In this document: positions 9,306 to 18,520 of the stretch, piece by piece
Numbering within the stretch: position 1 is the stretch's first letter
How the letters are laid out: each line of letters starts with the position of its first letter
Assembly: GCA_031556375.1 (NCBI GenBank)
Contig: JAVBTA010000059.1
Span: 1 to 64,000 of the forward strand
Length of the DNA: 64,000 nt
Direction: 5' to 3'
Origin: BNXB01 sp031556375
GTDB lineage: Bacteria; Bacteroidota; Bacteroidia; Bacteroidales; Azobacteroidaceae
Position numbers and translations under genes: made by a program
The notes under the pieces: model-generated
What the model was told of the DNA's origin: nothing
The model's database searches: none
Seen by the model: only the letters and a program-made list of their open reading frames with translations

Positions 9306-9691
9306 ATACGCCGGAAACCAAAGACAAACTAAAGAATATGTTTCATGAAATCAAAATGGAAGACACTTCCACGGATTTCATGAAAAACCTGATGCTGCGT
9401 GTAGAAAAAGAAGCAGTTACTCAGAAAAAACGAAAATATTTCCTGAATTATGCTTTAATAGCAGTAGGAATACTGGGAATTTTCATTATTCCGGCATCAA
9501 TCATCTATTTTCTGGATATTACAATTACACCCATAAAATTCCCAAACATTCTTCTTGAACTTCAGGGTATTTTTGAAAATTTCAATATCGATCCAAAAAT
9601 TATTGGATTAGGAGTTACCATTTTATTGCTACTACTGGGAGACTCTATTCTAAGGAAATTTTCAGATCATAAGAGAAGGCTGCGCTATTAA
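9302..9691 (+). CDS. Small membrane protein coupled to ECF sigma (candidate anti-sigma factor)
   Basis: The 129-residue protein has a charged N-terminal cytosolic part of about 45 residues (MNTPETKDKLKNMFHEIKMED...), a membrane helix at about 50-72 (LIAVGILGIFIIPASIIYFL) and a second near 100-115 (IIGLGVTILLLLLGDSIL). It ends in a basic tail (RKFSDHKRRLRY). There is no zinc-binding HxxxCxxC motif. The 4-bp overlap with the sigma gene and the topology suggest a membrane anti-sigma factor, but this is inferred from context only. Confidence 0.6.
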   Translation: MNTPETKDKLKNMFHEIKMEDTSTDFMKNLMLRVEKEAVTQKKRKYFLNYALIAVGILGIFIIPASIIYFLDITITPIKFPNILLELQGIFENFNIDPKIIGLGVTILLLLLGDSILRKFSDHKRRLRY

Positions 9692-9710
9692 GACTGTTTT
9701 AGCCCTTAAG

Positions 9711-9724
9711 GGCTTTAAACATTA
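9711..9724 (+). terminator. Possible weak terminator after ECF sigma operon
   Basis: The perfect palindrome AGCCCTTAAGGGCT can form a 5-bp stem with a TTAA loop and is followed by TTTAAAC, 20 bp past the stop codon. The hairpin is short and the U-run poor. Confidence 0.35.
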
Positions 9725-9801
9725 AATACATCAAGAACGCCTTTATGAGGTTCCTGAGATAAAGATTATCCTCAATTTCTAACAAGGTACCCTTTTTTTT
9801 G

Positions 9802-9809
9802 TAAATTTG
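9802..9809 (+). promoter_or_regulatory. -7 box for nfnAB
   Basis: TAAATTTG matches TAnnTTTG about 50 bp ahead of the ATG at 9860. No -33 TTTG is obvious. Confidence 0.4.
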
Positions 9810-9859
9810 TTCCCAATTTTCCAATATTGGTCAAAAAAATAATTTGTGTTGCTAAATAA

Positions 9860-10651
9860 ATGAACAAAATTGTCAAAAAAGAAATCCTTTCTGAAAATGT
9901 CGTAAAATTTGAGGTGGAAGCGCCTCTGATCGCTCGCTCAAGGAAAGCAGGCCACTTTGTAATTGTCAAAGTGGGAAAATACGGTGAACGAATCCCTCTT
10001 ACTATCGCCGGTGCAAATTTAGAAAAAGGCACTATAACCCTTGTTATTCAACGTATTGGGCAATCCTCAAAAAAAATCTGTGCCCTCAACGAAGGAGAAT
10101 ACATCACTGACCTGGTCGGACCTTTAGGACAAGCCACTCATATCGAAAATTTCGGAACTGTGGTTTGCGCATGTGGAGGTGTAGGTACAGCTCCCATGTT
10201 ACCTATTGTAGAGGCGATGAAAAAAGCCGGGAATAAAGTCATTACTGTTCAGGCTGCACGGACAAAGGATTTGATCATTCTGGAAAAAGAAATGCAGGAA
10301 TTTTCGGACGAAGTTGTAATCATGACCGATGATGGCTCGTATGGAAAGAATGGTTTGGTTACCAATGGAGTTGAAGATGTGATAAACCGCGAAAAAGTTG
10401 ACTTGTGTGTCACTATCGGCCCTGCCATTATGATGAAATTTGTATCCCAACTTACAAAAAAATATAATGTTCCGACCGTTGCTTCTTTAAATACTATCAT
10501 GGTAGACGGCACCGGAATGTGCGGAGCCTGCCGTGTTACTGTTGGCGGAAAAACAAAATTTGTTTGTGTCGACGGACCGGAATTCGATGCTCATCAGGTT
10601 GATTTTGACGAAATGATGATGCGATTGAATGCCTACAAAGGGATAGAATAA
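9860..10651 (+). CDS. nfnA: NADH-dependent ferredoxin:NADP+ oxidoreductase, small subunit (NfnA/SudB-like)
   Basis: The 263-residue flavoprotein has an N-terminal FAD-binding barrel (ENVVKFEVEAPLIARSRKAGHFV; RIPLTIAG), an NAD-binding half (VVCACGGVGTAPMLPIVEAMKKAG, about 98-121) and a C-terminal 2Fe-2S site with clustered cysteines (GTGMCGACRVTVGGKTKFVCVD, about 216-237). It belongs to the PyrK/HydG-like reductase family. Together with the next gene it forms the cytosolic Nfn or sulfide-dehydrogenase complex. This complex couples NADH, NADPH and ferredoxin pools by electron bifurcation. The two genes are 19 bp apart in the usual order. The sulfide-dehydrogenase name (SudB) is an alternative for the same family. 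Confidence 0.9.
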   Translation: MNKIVKKEILSENVVKFEVEAPLIARSRKAGHFVIVKVGKYGERIPLTIAGANLEKGTITLVIQRIGQSSKKICALNEGEYITDLVGPLGQATHIENFGTVVCACGGVGTAPMLPIVEAMKKAGNKVITVQAARTKDLIILEKEMQEFSDEVVIMTDDGSYGKNGLVTNGVEDVINREKVDLCVTIGPAIMMKFVSQLTKKYNVPTVASLNTIMVDGTGMCGACRVTVGGKTKFVCVDGPEFDAHQVDFDEMMMRLNAYKGIE

Positions 10652-10670
10652 AAATGAAAATCAAAGAAAA

Positions 10671-12137
10671 ATGGCTACTACTGAACAAATAAAATCACTG
10701 AGAAGCGAACCCTGGCGTGAAGAACTACGCCAAAAGATGAAAAACAAAGAACGTACGGATATTCCCCGTGTACATATGCCAGAACTGGATCCGGAATACA
10801 GAAGTCATAATTACGAAGAAGTTAATCTGGGATTAAATGCGGAACAGGCTATGACAGAAGCTCAACGCTGCCTCGATTGTCCGGTTCCTACCTGTATTAC
10901 AGGTTGTCCGGTTGAAATAAATATTCCTACATTTATAAAAAATATTGAGCGCGGAGAGTTTTTCGAAGCAGCCAAAACGTTGAAAGAAACATCTGCTCTA
11001 CCAGCTGTTTGCGGACGTGTTTGTCCACAGGAAAAACAATGCGAAAGCAAATGTATTCACTTGAAAATGGGCAAAGACCCTGTCGCAATCGGACACTTGG
11101 AACGTTTTGCCGCCGATTATGAAAGAGAAAGCGGAAAAATCTCCGTACCGGAAGTAGCGGCTTCTAACGGTGTAAAAATAGCTGTAGTCGGCGCCGGTCC
11201 TGCAGGATTATCTTTTGCAGGAGACATGGCAAAGTTCGGCTACAACGTTACCGTTTTTGAAGCCCTGCATGAAATCGGAGGTGTATTAAAATATGGTATT
11301 CCTGAATTCCGTTTACCGAATGAAATAGTCGACGTAGAAATCGACATTCTTGAAAAAATGGGTGTCAAATTCATCACTAATTGCATTGTTGGCAAAACAA
11401 TCAGTTACGACGACCTGCACGAATATGGATTTAATGGAATTTTCATTGCCAGTGGAGCTGGTTTACCTAACTTCATGAATATCCCGGGGGAAAATCTTGC
11501 CGGAGTACTGTCTTCAAATGAGTATCTGACACGCGTCAACCTGATGGCTGCTGCGAAAGAAGAATCTGACACTCCTGTTTTCCACGGAAAAAAAGTGGCA
11601 GTTATCGGAGGAGGTAATACAGCAATGGACTCTGTACGTACAGCCCGCAGACTTGGTGCTGAAAAGGCCATGATTATCTACAGACGTTCAGAAGAAGAGA
11701 TGCCCGCCCGTATTGAAGAAATAAAACATGCCAAGGAAGAAGGAATCATTTTCCTTAATCTGCATAATCCGATAGAATACCTGGGAGACGAAAAAGGTCG
11801 TGTAACCCAAATGAAACTTCAGAAAATGGAACTGGGAGAACCTGATGCCTCCGGCAGGCGCAAACCTGTTGAAATAGAAGGAGCAGTAGAACTTGTTGAT
11901 GTAGATATGGTCGTTGTTAGTATCGGCGTTTCTCCTAATCCACTTATTCCAAGCGCTTTCAGAGGATTGGATATCAGTCGCTGGGGTACTATCATTGTAG
12001 ATCAGGATACGATGCAATCCGCTTTACCTGATGTTTATGCGGGTGGAGACATCGTTCGCGGAGGAGCAACCGTTATCCTTGCTATGGGCGACGGACGCAA
12101 AGCTGCAGCATCCATGCATGAGGCATTGAGTAAATAA
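10671..12137 (+). CDS. nfnB: NADH-dependent ferredoxin:NADP+ oxidoreductase, large subunit (NfnB/GltA-like)
   Basis: The 488-residue protein resembles the glutamate synthase small chain. Cysteine sets for two 4Fe-4S clusters lie at about 65-130 (CLDCPVPTCITGCPVEINIP; CGRVCPQEKQCESKC). An FAD-binding GAGPAGLSFAGDMAKFG follows at about 174-190, then an NADPH-binding VIGGGNTAMDSVRTARRLGA at about 310-329. No glutamate synthase large subunit is nearby, whereas an NfnA partner lies directly upstream, so Nfn is the better reading than GltD. A strong terminator follows at 12156-12193. Confidence 0.9.
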   Translation: MATTEQIKSLRSEPWREELRQKMKNKERTDIPRVHMPELDPEYRSHNYEEVNLGLNAEQAMTEAQRCLDCPVPTCITGCPVEINIPTFIKNIERGEFFEAAKTLKETSALPAVCGRVCPQEKQCESKCIHLKMGKDPVAIGHLERFAADYERESGKISVPEVAASNGVKIAVVGAGPAGLSFAGDMAKFGYNVTVFEALHEIGGVLKYGIPEFRLPNEIVDVEIDILEKMGVKFITNCIVGKTISYDDLHEYGFNGIFIASGAGLPNFMNIPGENLAGVLSSNEYLTRVNLMAAAKEESDTPVFHGKKVAVIGGGNTAMDSVRTARRLGAEKAMIIYRRSEEEMPARIEEIKHAKEEGIIFLNLHNPIEYLGDEKGRVTQMKLQKMELGEPDASGRRKPVEIEGAVELVDVDMVVVSIGVSPNPLIPSAFRGLDISRWGTIIVDQDTMQSALPDVYAGGDIVRGGATVILAMGDGRKAAASMHEALSK

Positions 12138-12155
12138 TAATATCCTAAATATAAA

Positions 12156-12193
12156 AATCCCGTAATTTCTAGTTCAATTGAAATTACGGGATT
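12156..12193 (+). terminator. Terminator of nfnAB
   Basis: A perfect 14-bp stem (AATCCCGTAATTTC with its complement) and 10-nt loop is followed by CTTTTTT. It can also serve the convergent lipoprotein gene ending at 12226. Confidence 0.85.
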
Positions 12194-12225
12194 CTTTTTT
12201 GTCAGGAATACTTAACCTAAAATCA

Positions 12226-12978
12226 TCACTTGTTTATCTTCAGTTTTACAGGGTTATTCTTATAGCTTTTATAGATATCTTTTCCCTCACTATTCACTCC
12301 TGTTTTATACTTCAGATTGAATTCAATCAATCCTTCACCTGTTTCTACGATAGGAGCTGTCGAGAGATTCAAAGCATAACTAGCCTTTGATATTTTCTGG
12401 TCTGTAGATTTAGCCCTTAAATAAAAAATCGGCAAATTATTTGTCGCATCAATTGAATCCGGGGAGCATACCAACTCAAATTCATGAGATTTCTCTTTCT
12501 CAGAACCTTCGAATGCTGCCTCTATAAAAAATGTAGTATCAAGACAAATAAGTTTGACATCCTCATCCGATTTCAATAATGTTTCGGCTTGTTTATCCTG
12601 AATAAAAATACCGATATCCGTAATCGGAATATCATAGCCTTCACTCATTTGAGTTCCAGGAGCAAGGATTGATAAAGTATCAGCTCCCATGCGTATATAT
12701 TCCATAGAATATGCTGTATATGGACGTATTGTCGTATCCATGAAAAAATGAGTCAGGTAATATTCCCCAGCTTTTGCAATACTCAATTGAGGAGCCTGAA
12801 TCTCACCATATTGAGTTTCCATACTAACTTTTCCCCCATCGTTTGACTCTACAATCACTGGTTCATAAATAAACCGCAAAATGTTCGGATTTGGATCGTC
12901 ATCGTCATTACATGACACAAATGACATTGTAAACAAAGTTAAAACAACACCTAAAATCAAAAACTTTTCCTTTTTCAT
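12226..12978 (-). CDS. Hypothetical lipoprotein, possibly NigD-like
   Basis: The 250-residue protein has a lipoprotein signal (TLFTMSFVSC) followed by an Asp-rich tether (NDDDDPNP). The mature part looks all-beta, without catalytic motifs. Size, the acidic tether after the lipidated Cys and the beta-rich layout recall the Bacteroidales NigD-type lipoproteins, but I am not certain of the family. It converges with nfnB over the terminator and diverges from the DPP III gene. No function can be given. Confidence 0.65.
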   Translation of the reverse strand: MKKEKFLILGVVLTLFTMSFVSCNDDDDPNPNILRFIYEPVIVESNDGGKVSMETQYGEIQAPQLSIAKAGEYYLTHFFMDTTIRPYTAYSMEYIRMGADTLSILAPGTQMSEGYDIPITDIGIFIQDKQAETLLKSDEDVKLICLDTTFFIEAAFEGSEKEKSHEFELVCSPDSIDATNNLPIFYLRAKSTDQKISKASYALNLSTAPIVETGEGLIEFNLKYKTGVNSEGKDIYKSYKNNPVKLKINK

Positions 12979-13127
12979 AATTCAAAAATTAAATTAACTA
13001 ATTTCAATTAAACATATAGATAAATATCCCCTACTTTTTATAGAAATGAGAGTTTTATTATTCGATGCATTTCAATATGTTAATTTTGGTTAACTTAAAA
13101 CAATGGTACAACTGAAATTTATTCAGT

Positions 13128-13135
13128 ATCTTTGC
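13128..13135 (+). promoter_or_regulatory. -7 box for DPP III gene
   Basis: TATCTTTG matches the -7 consensus exactly and lies 52 bp ahead of the ATG at 13188. Confidence 0.5.
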
Positions 13136-13187
13136 ACGTCCAAAATTTAACCGTAGCAAATAACTTACTAAACAACATATAAAACTC

Positions 13188-15239
13188 ATGAAACAGACAT
13201 TGATTATGATAACAACAGCTGCTTTATGTTTCTCTTGTTCTTCCGGTGATAAAAAGACAAATATCCCCGAACAAGATAATTTTAATTACTCTGTCGAAAG
13301 ATTTGCCGACTTGGAAGTCCTTCGTTATCAAGTACCTGGTTTTGAAGAATTAAGTTTGAAACAAAAAGAATTGATTTATTACCTATCCCAGGCTGCACTC
13401 GAAGGACGGGATATCCTCTTCGATCAGAATTGCAGGTATAACCTGGCGATACGTCGCACATTGGAATCTATCTATGAAAATTATACCGGAGATAAAACTT
13501 CAAACGATTATAAAGAATTTGAAGTTTACCTGAAAAGAGTATGGTTTTCCAATGGCATCCACCATCATTATGGAGAAGAAAAATTCCTGCCTGGCTTCTC
13601 TGAAACATTCTTTGCCGAAGCGGTAAAAGCCATTGATCCGTCCAAACTTCCGTTGAAAGAAGGAGAAACGGTTGAGAATCTGATCTCGGAATTAACTCCG
13701 GTCATGTTCGACCCGGCTATTTTAGCTAAAAAAGTCGTGCAAGACCCTAATGTCGATGCGATCCAGGCTTCTGCAAATAATTATTACGGAGAAGGAGTGA
13801 CTCAAAAAGAAGTTGAAGAATTTTACGGCAAAATGAAAAATCCGAATGATACAACCCCGGTATCTTATGGTTTGAACAGCCGTCTTGTAAAAGAAAATGG
13901 TCAACTGGTTGAGAAAGTATGGAAAGTCGGGGGTCTGTATTCCCCTGCTATTGAAAGAATTGTCGGCTGGTTGAAAAAAGCGGCAACTGTAGCTGAAAAT
14001 GACTCACAAAAACGTACCATTGAATTGTTAATTGAATATTATAAAACAGGCGACCTGAAAAAATTCGATGAATATTGTATCAACTGGGTTAAAGATATAG
14101 ACTCCAGTGTCGATTTTGTAAACGGATTCACGGAATCGTACGGAGATCCTTTGGGAATGAAAGCCAGTTGGGAATCAATCGTTAATTTCAAAAACATGGA
14201 AGCAACAAAACGCACGATAACGATCAGCGACAACGCGTTATGGTTCGAAACACATTCGCCTGTTGCAGAACAATTTAAGAAAAAAGTGGTAAAAGGTGTT
14301 AGCGCTAAAGTAATCACCAATGCGATTATGGGAGGCGACTGCTATCCGGCAACCCCAATCGGAATTAACCTACCGAATGCCAACTGGATACGCAAAGAAT
14401 ACGGTTCAAAATCAGTTACAATTGAAAACATCACGGATGCTTACGACAAAGCCGCTCGTGGCAATGGCTTCAATGAAGAATTTGTCTGGAGTGACACTGA
14501 ACGTCAGCTAATAAAAGACTATGGTTTTATTACTGACAATATGCACACAGACCTTCACGAATGTCTGGGTCATGGTTCCGGCCAACTTTTACCAGGAGTA
14601 GATCCTGACGCATTAGGTATCTATGGTTCTACAATAGAAGAGACCCGTGCCGATTTGTTTGGTCTTTATTTTATTGCCGACAAGAAAATGATCGACCTGG
14701 GACTGCTAAACAATACAGATGCATATAAATCAGAATATTATAAATTCATGATGAACGGTTTGATGACACAGTTGGTACGAATAGAACCGGGCAAGACCAT
14801 TGAAGAGTCTCATATGCGTAACCGTGCCCTTATCGCTCGTTGGGTATTAGAAAAAGGAGAAGCTGAAAGAGTTGTGGAATTAGTACAAAAAGACGGTAAA
14901 ACCTATGTTGTCGTCAATGATTATAGTAAACTTCGGGAATTATTCGGAAAATTACTGGCTGAAATCCAACGCATAAAATCCGAGGGTGATTTTAATGGCG
15001 CTAAAGCTTTAGTTGAAAATTACGCTGTCAAAGTAGATCCTACATTACATGCGGAAATCCTGGAGAGATACAAAAAACTGAACTTATCTCCATACAAAGG
15101 TTTTGTAAATCCGGTCTATGAACCGGTAAAAGACTCTAAAGGAAACATCACTGACGTAAAGGTGACTTACACTGAAGGGTACACAGAACAAATGATACGC
15201 TATAGTAAAGAATATTCAAGTTTACCGACATATAATTAA
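13188..15239 (+). CDS. Dipeptidyl peptidase III (M49 metallopeptidase), lipoprotein form
   Basis: The 683-residue zinc peptidase has the M49 hexapeptide motif HECLGH at residues 457-462 and the second motif EETRADL about 45 residues later. These supply the zinc ligands and catalytic Glu. The N-terminus carries a lipoprotein signal (TTAALCFSCSSGDKK), so the enzyme is likely membrane-anchored facing the periplasm or surface, unlike cytosolic eukaryotic DPP III. It releases dipeptides from peptide N-termini, fitting peptide scavenging. The AlkD-like gene follows after 35 bp and may be cotranscribed. Confidence 0.93.
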   Translation: MKQTLIMITTAALCFSCSSGDKKTNIPEQDNFNYSVERFADLEVLRYQVPGFEELSLKQKELIYYLSQAALEGRDILFDQNCRYNLAIRRTLESIYENYTGDKTSNDYKEFEVYLKRVWFSNGIHHHYGEEKFLPGFSETFFAEAVKAIDPSKLPLKEGETVENLISELTPVMFDPAILAKKVVQDPNVDAIQASANNYYGEGVTQKEVEEFYGKMKNPNDTTPVSYGLNSRLVKENGQLVEKVWKVGGLYSPAIERIVGWLKKAATVAENDSQKRTIELLIEYYKTGDLKKFDEYCINWVKDIDSSVDFVNGFTESYGDPLGMKASWESIVNFKNMEATKRTITISDNALWFETHSPVAEQFKKKVVKGVSAKVITNAIMGGDCYPATPIGINLPNANWIRKEYGSKSVTIENITDAYDKAARGNGFNEEFVWSDTERQLIKDYGFITDNMHTDLHECLGHGSGQLLPGVDPDALGIYGSTIEETRADLFGLYFIADKKMIDLGLLNNTDAYKSEYYKFMMNGLMTQLVRIEPGKTIEESHMRNRALIARWVLEKGEAERVVELVQKDGKTYVVVNDYSKLRELFGKLLAEIQRIKSEGDFNGAKALVENYAVKVDPTLHAEILERYKKLNLSPYKGFVNPVYEPVKDSKGNITDVKVTYTEGYTEQMIRYSKEYSSLPTYN

Positions 15240-15274
15240 TACAGGAAATCTTGAATTATTTTTAATTTTCAACA

Positions 15275-15913
15275 ATGAATATCAAAATTTCTCAAATCCG
15301 AAAAAAGGTTTTTCTGGCTCGTGACGGCGCCAATGCAGATTCGTTACGTCAAAAAGGAATAAACTACAAAATGGTTTATGGAGTGCCTATTATGACTCTT
15401 CGCAAAATCGCAGCCGAATATTCTCCGAATGCCGAATTAGCCGATAATTTTTGGAAGGAAGACAACCGGGAATTGAAAATACTATCTACAATGCTCCAGG
15501 ATCCGAAATCGTTCGCAAATGCAGATCAGTGGGCAAATGAGATAAATAATCTGGAACTCGCCGAACAAGTTACAATGAATCTGTTTTGCAAACTACAGGA
15601 TGCTCCTCTATTGGCACAAAATTGGGTTCAATCGGAAAGGTTATATACTGCTATTTGTGGCTTTTTACTTTATACCCGTTTGTTTTCTCAAAACGTTTCT
15701 GTTGATGGAGAAGATGCTGTCATCTACTTCAATTCCTTGAATAAGGCACTGAACAACAACTCCCTTCTCTTACAAAATGCAGCTCTGACTTCGTTGAAAC
15801 GCTTAGGCAGACAATCCGTTCTTCATTCCAAAGATATTCTGGCAAAATTTAACACAACAGATCCTTTTTATGAAGATCTGAAATTTGAATTTGATTTTTT
15901 CTTCCAAATATGA
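15275..15913 (+). CDS. AlkD-like HEAT-repeat DNA alkylation repair protein
   Basis: The 212-residue all-helical protein fits the DNA alkylation repair (PF08713/AlkD-like) family. It has a GVPIMTLRKIAAEYSPN segment near residue 36, then NFWKEDNRELKILSTMLQ, and repeated paired helices. In characterised AlkD members the HEAT repeats hold alkylated DNA for base excision without base flipping. It is on the short side and I cannot verify the catalytic Asp by eye, so it may be a structural homologue. It lies between DPP III and fur on the same strand. Confidence 0.7.
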   Translation: MNIKISQIRKKVFLARDGANADSLRQKGINYKMVYGVPIMTLRKIAAEYSPNAELADNFWKEDNRELKILSTMLQDPKSFANADQWANEINNLELAEQVTMNLFCKLQDAPLLAQNWVQSERLYTAICGFLLYTRLFSQNVSVDGEDAVIYFNSLNKALNNNSLLLQNAALTSLKRLGRQSVLHSKDILAKFNTTDPFYEDLKFEFDFFFQI

Positions 15914-15924
15914 AGATTAAATAT

Positions 15925-15932
15925 TAACTTTG
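15925..15932 (+). promoter_or_regulatory. -7 box for fur-purA
   Basis: TAACTTTG matches the -7 consensus, 23 bp ahead of the Fur-family start codon. Confidence 0.5.
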
Positions 15933-15954
15933 CAGTTGAACCATTTATCATATA

Positions 15955-16455
15955 ATGGACAAAGATAAGATAAGAGATACTGTAAGACAGAGATTTACGG
16001 ATTACCTCACGGTTAAAAAATGCAGAAAAACACCGGAGAGGTATGCCATTTTAGATTTAATTTACTCTAAATCGGGACATTTTGACATGGAGTCTCTTTA
16101 TGAAGCCATGAATAGTGAACATTTTAGAGTAAGTAGAGGAACTTTATACAATACCATGCAATTATTGCTTGATTGTAGATTGGTTCTAAAACATCAATTC
16201 GGGAATAATCTTTCTTATTACGAAAAGGCATACAACAATGATTTTCATCATCATCTGATCTGTAATATCTGTGGTACAGTCCAGGAATATAAAGATAACG
16301 AACTAAAATCTGTGATCCAAAACAAAAAAATCAAACGGTTTACGCCTACTCTATACAGTTTATATATTTTTGGCACCTGCGGAAAATGTTCTGCTGCAAT
16401 GAAAAAAAATAAAATTACACAAAATAATTCTCAACAATCAGACACAAAAAAATGA
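15955..16455 (+). CDS. Fur-family metal-responsive transcriptional regulator
   Basis: The 166-residue protein has an N-terminal winged helix (TPERYAILDLIYSKSGHFDMESLYEAMN, SRGTLYNTMQLL) followed by the Fur dimerisation domain. The metal-site segment begins FHHHLICNICGTVQEYKD. Two CxxC pairs (CNIC, about 101-104, and CGKC near 142) would bind structural zinc. The tail is basic and polar. It overlaps purA by 4 bp (ATGA), so both are translated from one mRNA, an arrangement that ties a metal or peroxide sensor to purine synthesis. Whether it is Fur, PerR or Zur cannot be decided by eye. Confidence 0.9.
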   Translation: MDKDKIRDTVRQRFTDYLTVKKCRKTPERYAILDLIYSKSGHFDMESLYEAMNSEHFRVSRGTLYNTMQLLLDCRLVLKHQFGNNLSYYEKAYNNDFHHHLICNICGTVQEYKDNELKSVIQNKKIKRFTPTLYSLYIFGTCGKCSAAMKKNKITQNNSQQSDTKK

Positions 16456-17723
16456 AAGTAGATGTTTTATTAGGCTTACAATGGGGCGACGAAGGCAAAG
16501 GAAAAGTTGTAGATGTACTAACCCCGAATTATGATATTATTGCCCGCTTTCAAGGTGGACCCAATGCCGGACACACACTGGAATTCGACGGAAAAAAATA
16601 TGTCCTTCGTTCTATTCCATCCGGTATTTTCCAGGGAGGAAAAACGAATATCATTGGTAATGGAGTTGTACTTGATCCTGCTTTATTTAAAGCTGAAGCT
16701 GAAGCATTAGTGGCATCCGGACACGACCTGACCAAACGTCTGCTGATATCAAAAAAGGCACACCTGATTTTACCAACTCACCGTATTCTTGATGCTGCTT
16801 ACGAATCTGCAAAAGGAAGCTCAAAAATAGGCACAACCGGTAAAGGTATCGGTCCTACCTATACGGATAAAGTCAGCCGTAACGGACTCCGGGTCGGAGA
16901 TATACTACACGACTTTGATACCAAATACCAAACTGCGGTATCCCGTCATGAGGAGATCTTGAAACAAATGAATTATCAATATGACCTACAATCCATTGAG
17001 AAAGAATGGTTTGAAGGAATCGAATATTTAAAAAAGTTCCGGTTAACAGATACAGATCACCTGATCAATGAAAATCTGAATGAACATAAAACAGTGTTGG
17101 CAGAAGGCGCTCAAGGTACTATGCTCGATGTTGACTTCGGTTCGTACCCATTCGTAACATCTTCCAATACCATCTGCGCAGGAGCATGTACCGGTCTTGG
17201 TGTAGCACCCGGAAAAATCGGAGAAGTATACGGAATCTTTAAAGCCTATTGTACTCGCGTAGGTAGTGGACCATTTCCAACCGAACTGTTCGACGAAACA
17301 GGCGAATTAATGCGTAAAAACGGGAATGAGTTTGGCTCTGTAACCGGACGTCCCCGCCGTTGCGGCTGGGTAGACCTTGTAGCGTTGCGCTATGCAATTA
17401 TGCTCAATGGTGTTTCCCAATTGATTATGATGAAAAGTGATGTTATGGACGGTTTCGATACGATCAAGGCTTGTGTAGCTTACGACATAGACGGAACAGA
17501 AACTGAAAACTTTCCATTTGAAATAACGGATAACGTAAAGCCAGTATATGTAGAACTTCCTGGCTGGAAGACTAATATGACAAAAATGCAGAGCGAAGAC
17601 GAGTTCCCGGAAGAGTTTAATGCCTATTTGTCATTCCTGGAAGAGGCCTTAGGAGTGAATATAAAAATAGTTTCTGTAGGTCCGGATCGCGCTCAAACCA
17701 TTGTCAGATACACAGAGGCATGA
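16452..17723 (+). CDS. purA: Adenylosuccinate synthetase
   Basis: The 423-residue protein starts with the GTP-binding signature LLGLQWGDEGKGKVVD (about residues 5-20), then QGGPNAGHT (about 35-43). It also has GTTGKGIGPTYTDK and the C-terminal NGVSQLIMMKSDVMDG region. It joins IMP and aspartate using GTP, the first committed step of AMP synthesis. Full length and well conserved. The start codon overlaps the stop of the Fur-family gene. Confidence 0.97.
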   Translation: MKVDVLLGLQWGDEGKGKVVDVLTPNYDIIARFQGGPNAGHTLEFDGKKYVLRSIPSGIFQGGKTNIIGNGVVLDPALFKAEAEALVASGHDLTKRLLISKKAHLILPTHRILDAAYESAKGSSKIGTTGKGIGPTYTDKVSRNGLRVGDILHDFDTKYQTAVSRHEEILKQMNYQYDLQSIEKEWFEGIEYLKKFRLTDTDHLINENLNEHKTVLAEGAQGTMLDVDFGSYPFVTSSNTICAGACTGLGVAPGKIGEVYGIFKAYCTRVGSGPFPTELFDETGELMRKNGNEFGSVTGRPRRCGWVDLVALRYAIMLNGVSQLIMMKSDVMDGFDTIKACVAYDIDGTETENFPFEITDNVKPVYVELPGWKTNMTKMQSEDEFPEEFNAYLSFLEEALGVNIKIVSVGPDRAQTIVRYTEA

Positions 17724-17820
17724 TTCTTTGTTTTTATTAACTTATTCATCCTAAATATACAACTCATTTGGCAACGTATTTGTTAGAGATATGGGGTAAT
17801 CATTAAAATTAAAAACAACT

Positions 17821-18516
17821 ATGGTAACTTATTGGATATTATTTATAGGGATAGCAGTTGTAAGTTGGTTGGTTTCATGGAATCTGAAACGAAAATTCCA
17901 GGCTTATTCCCAAATTCCATTAGGTAATGGAATGACAGGAAAAGATGTAGCAGAAAAAATGTTACATGAAAATGGAATTGATGATGTAACGGTTATCTCA
18001 ACCCCGGGTTCTTTGACCGACCACTACAATCCATCGAATAAAACAGTCAACCTGAGTGAAGATGTCTATGCAAGCGACAGTGTAGCTGCAGCGGCTGTTG
18101 CCGCCCATGAATGCGGACACGCAGTACAACATGCCAAAGCATATGCTCCTTTGAAAATGCGTTCTGGCATGGTACCCGTCGTTAGTTTTGCATCTAAATG
18201 GGTAACCTGGATATTGTTAGGCGGTATGATTCTTTTAGGAAACGGAAGCAAAGTAGGTTCTACTGTCTTATTGGCAGGAATCGGACTTTTTGCTTTAACT
18301 ACCTTATTCAGTTTCATCACCTTACCAGTCGAAATTGATGCCAGCAAAAGAGCTTTAGTGTGGCTAAACCGTTCCGGAATTACAAATGTATATAATCATG
18401 ATAAAGCCGAAAGCGCGCTTCGTTCAGCAGCTTACACTTATGTTGTCGCTGCGTTGGCTTCTCTGGCCACTCTACTATATTACATTATGATATTCCTGGG
18501 AGGCCGTAGAAATTGA
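17821..18516 (+). CDS. YugP-type neutral zinc metallopeptidase, membrane-bound
   Basis: The 231-residue protein has an N-terminal membrane helix (about 2-18) and the zinc motif HECGHAVQH at about residues 98-106. Two more hydrophobic segments follow (WVTWILLGGMILLG; LLAGIGLFALTTLFSFITLP) and a C-terminal helix. This matches the PF04298 zinc-dependent peptidase family. The active site would face the cytosolic or membrane side; the substrate is unknown. The next gene begins 4 bp after its stop, so the two form an operon. Confidence 0.87.
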   Translation: MVTYWILFIGIAVVSWLVSWNLKRKFQAYSQIPLGNGMTGKDVAEKMLHENGIDDVTVISTPGSLTDHYNPSNKTVNLSEDVYASDSVAAAAVAAHECGHAVQHAKAYAPLKMRSGMVPVVSFASKWVTWILLGGMILLGNGSKVGSTVLLAGIGLFALTTLFSFITLPVEIDASKRALVWLNRSGITNVYNHDKAESALRSAAYTYVVAALASLATLLYYIMIFLGGRRN

Positions 18517-18520
18517 TAGA

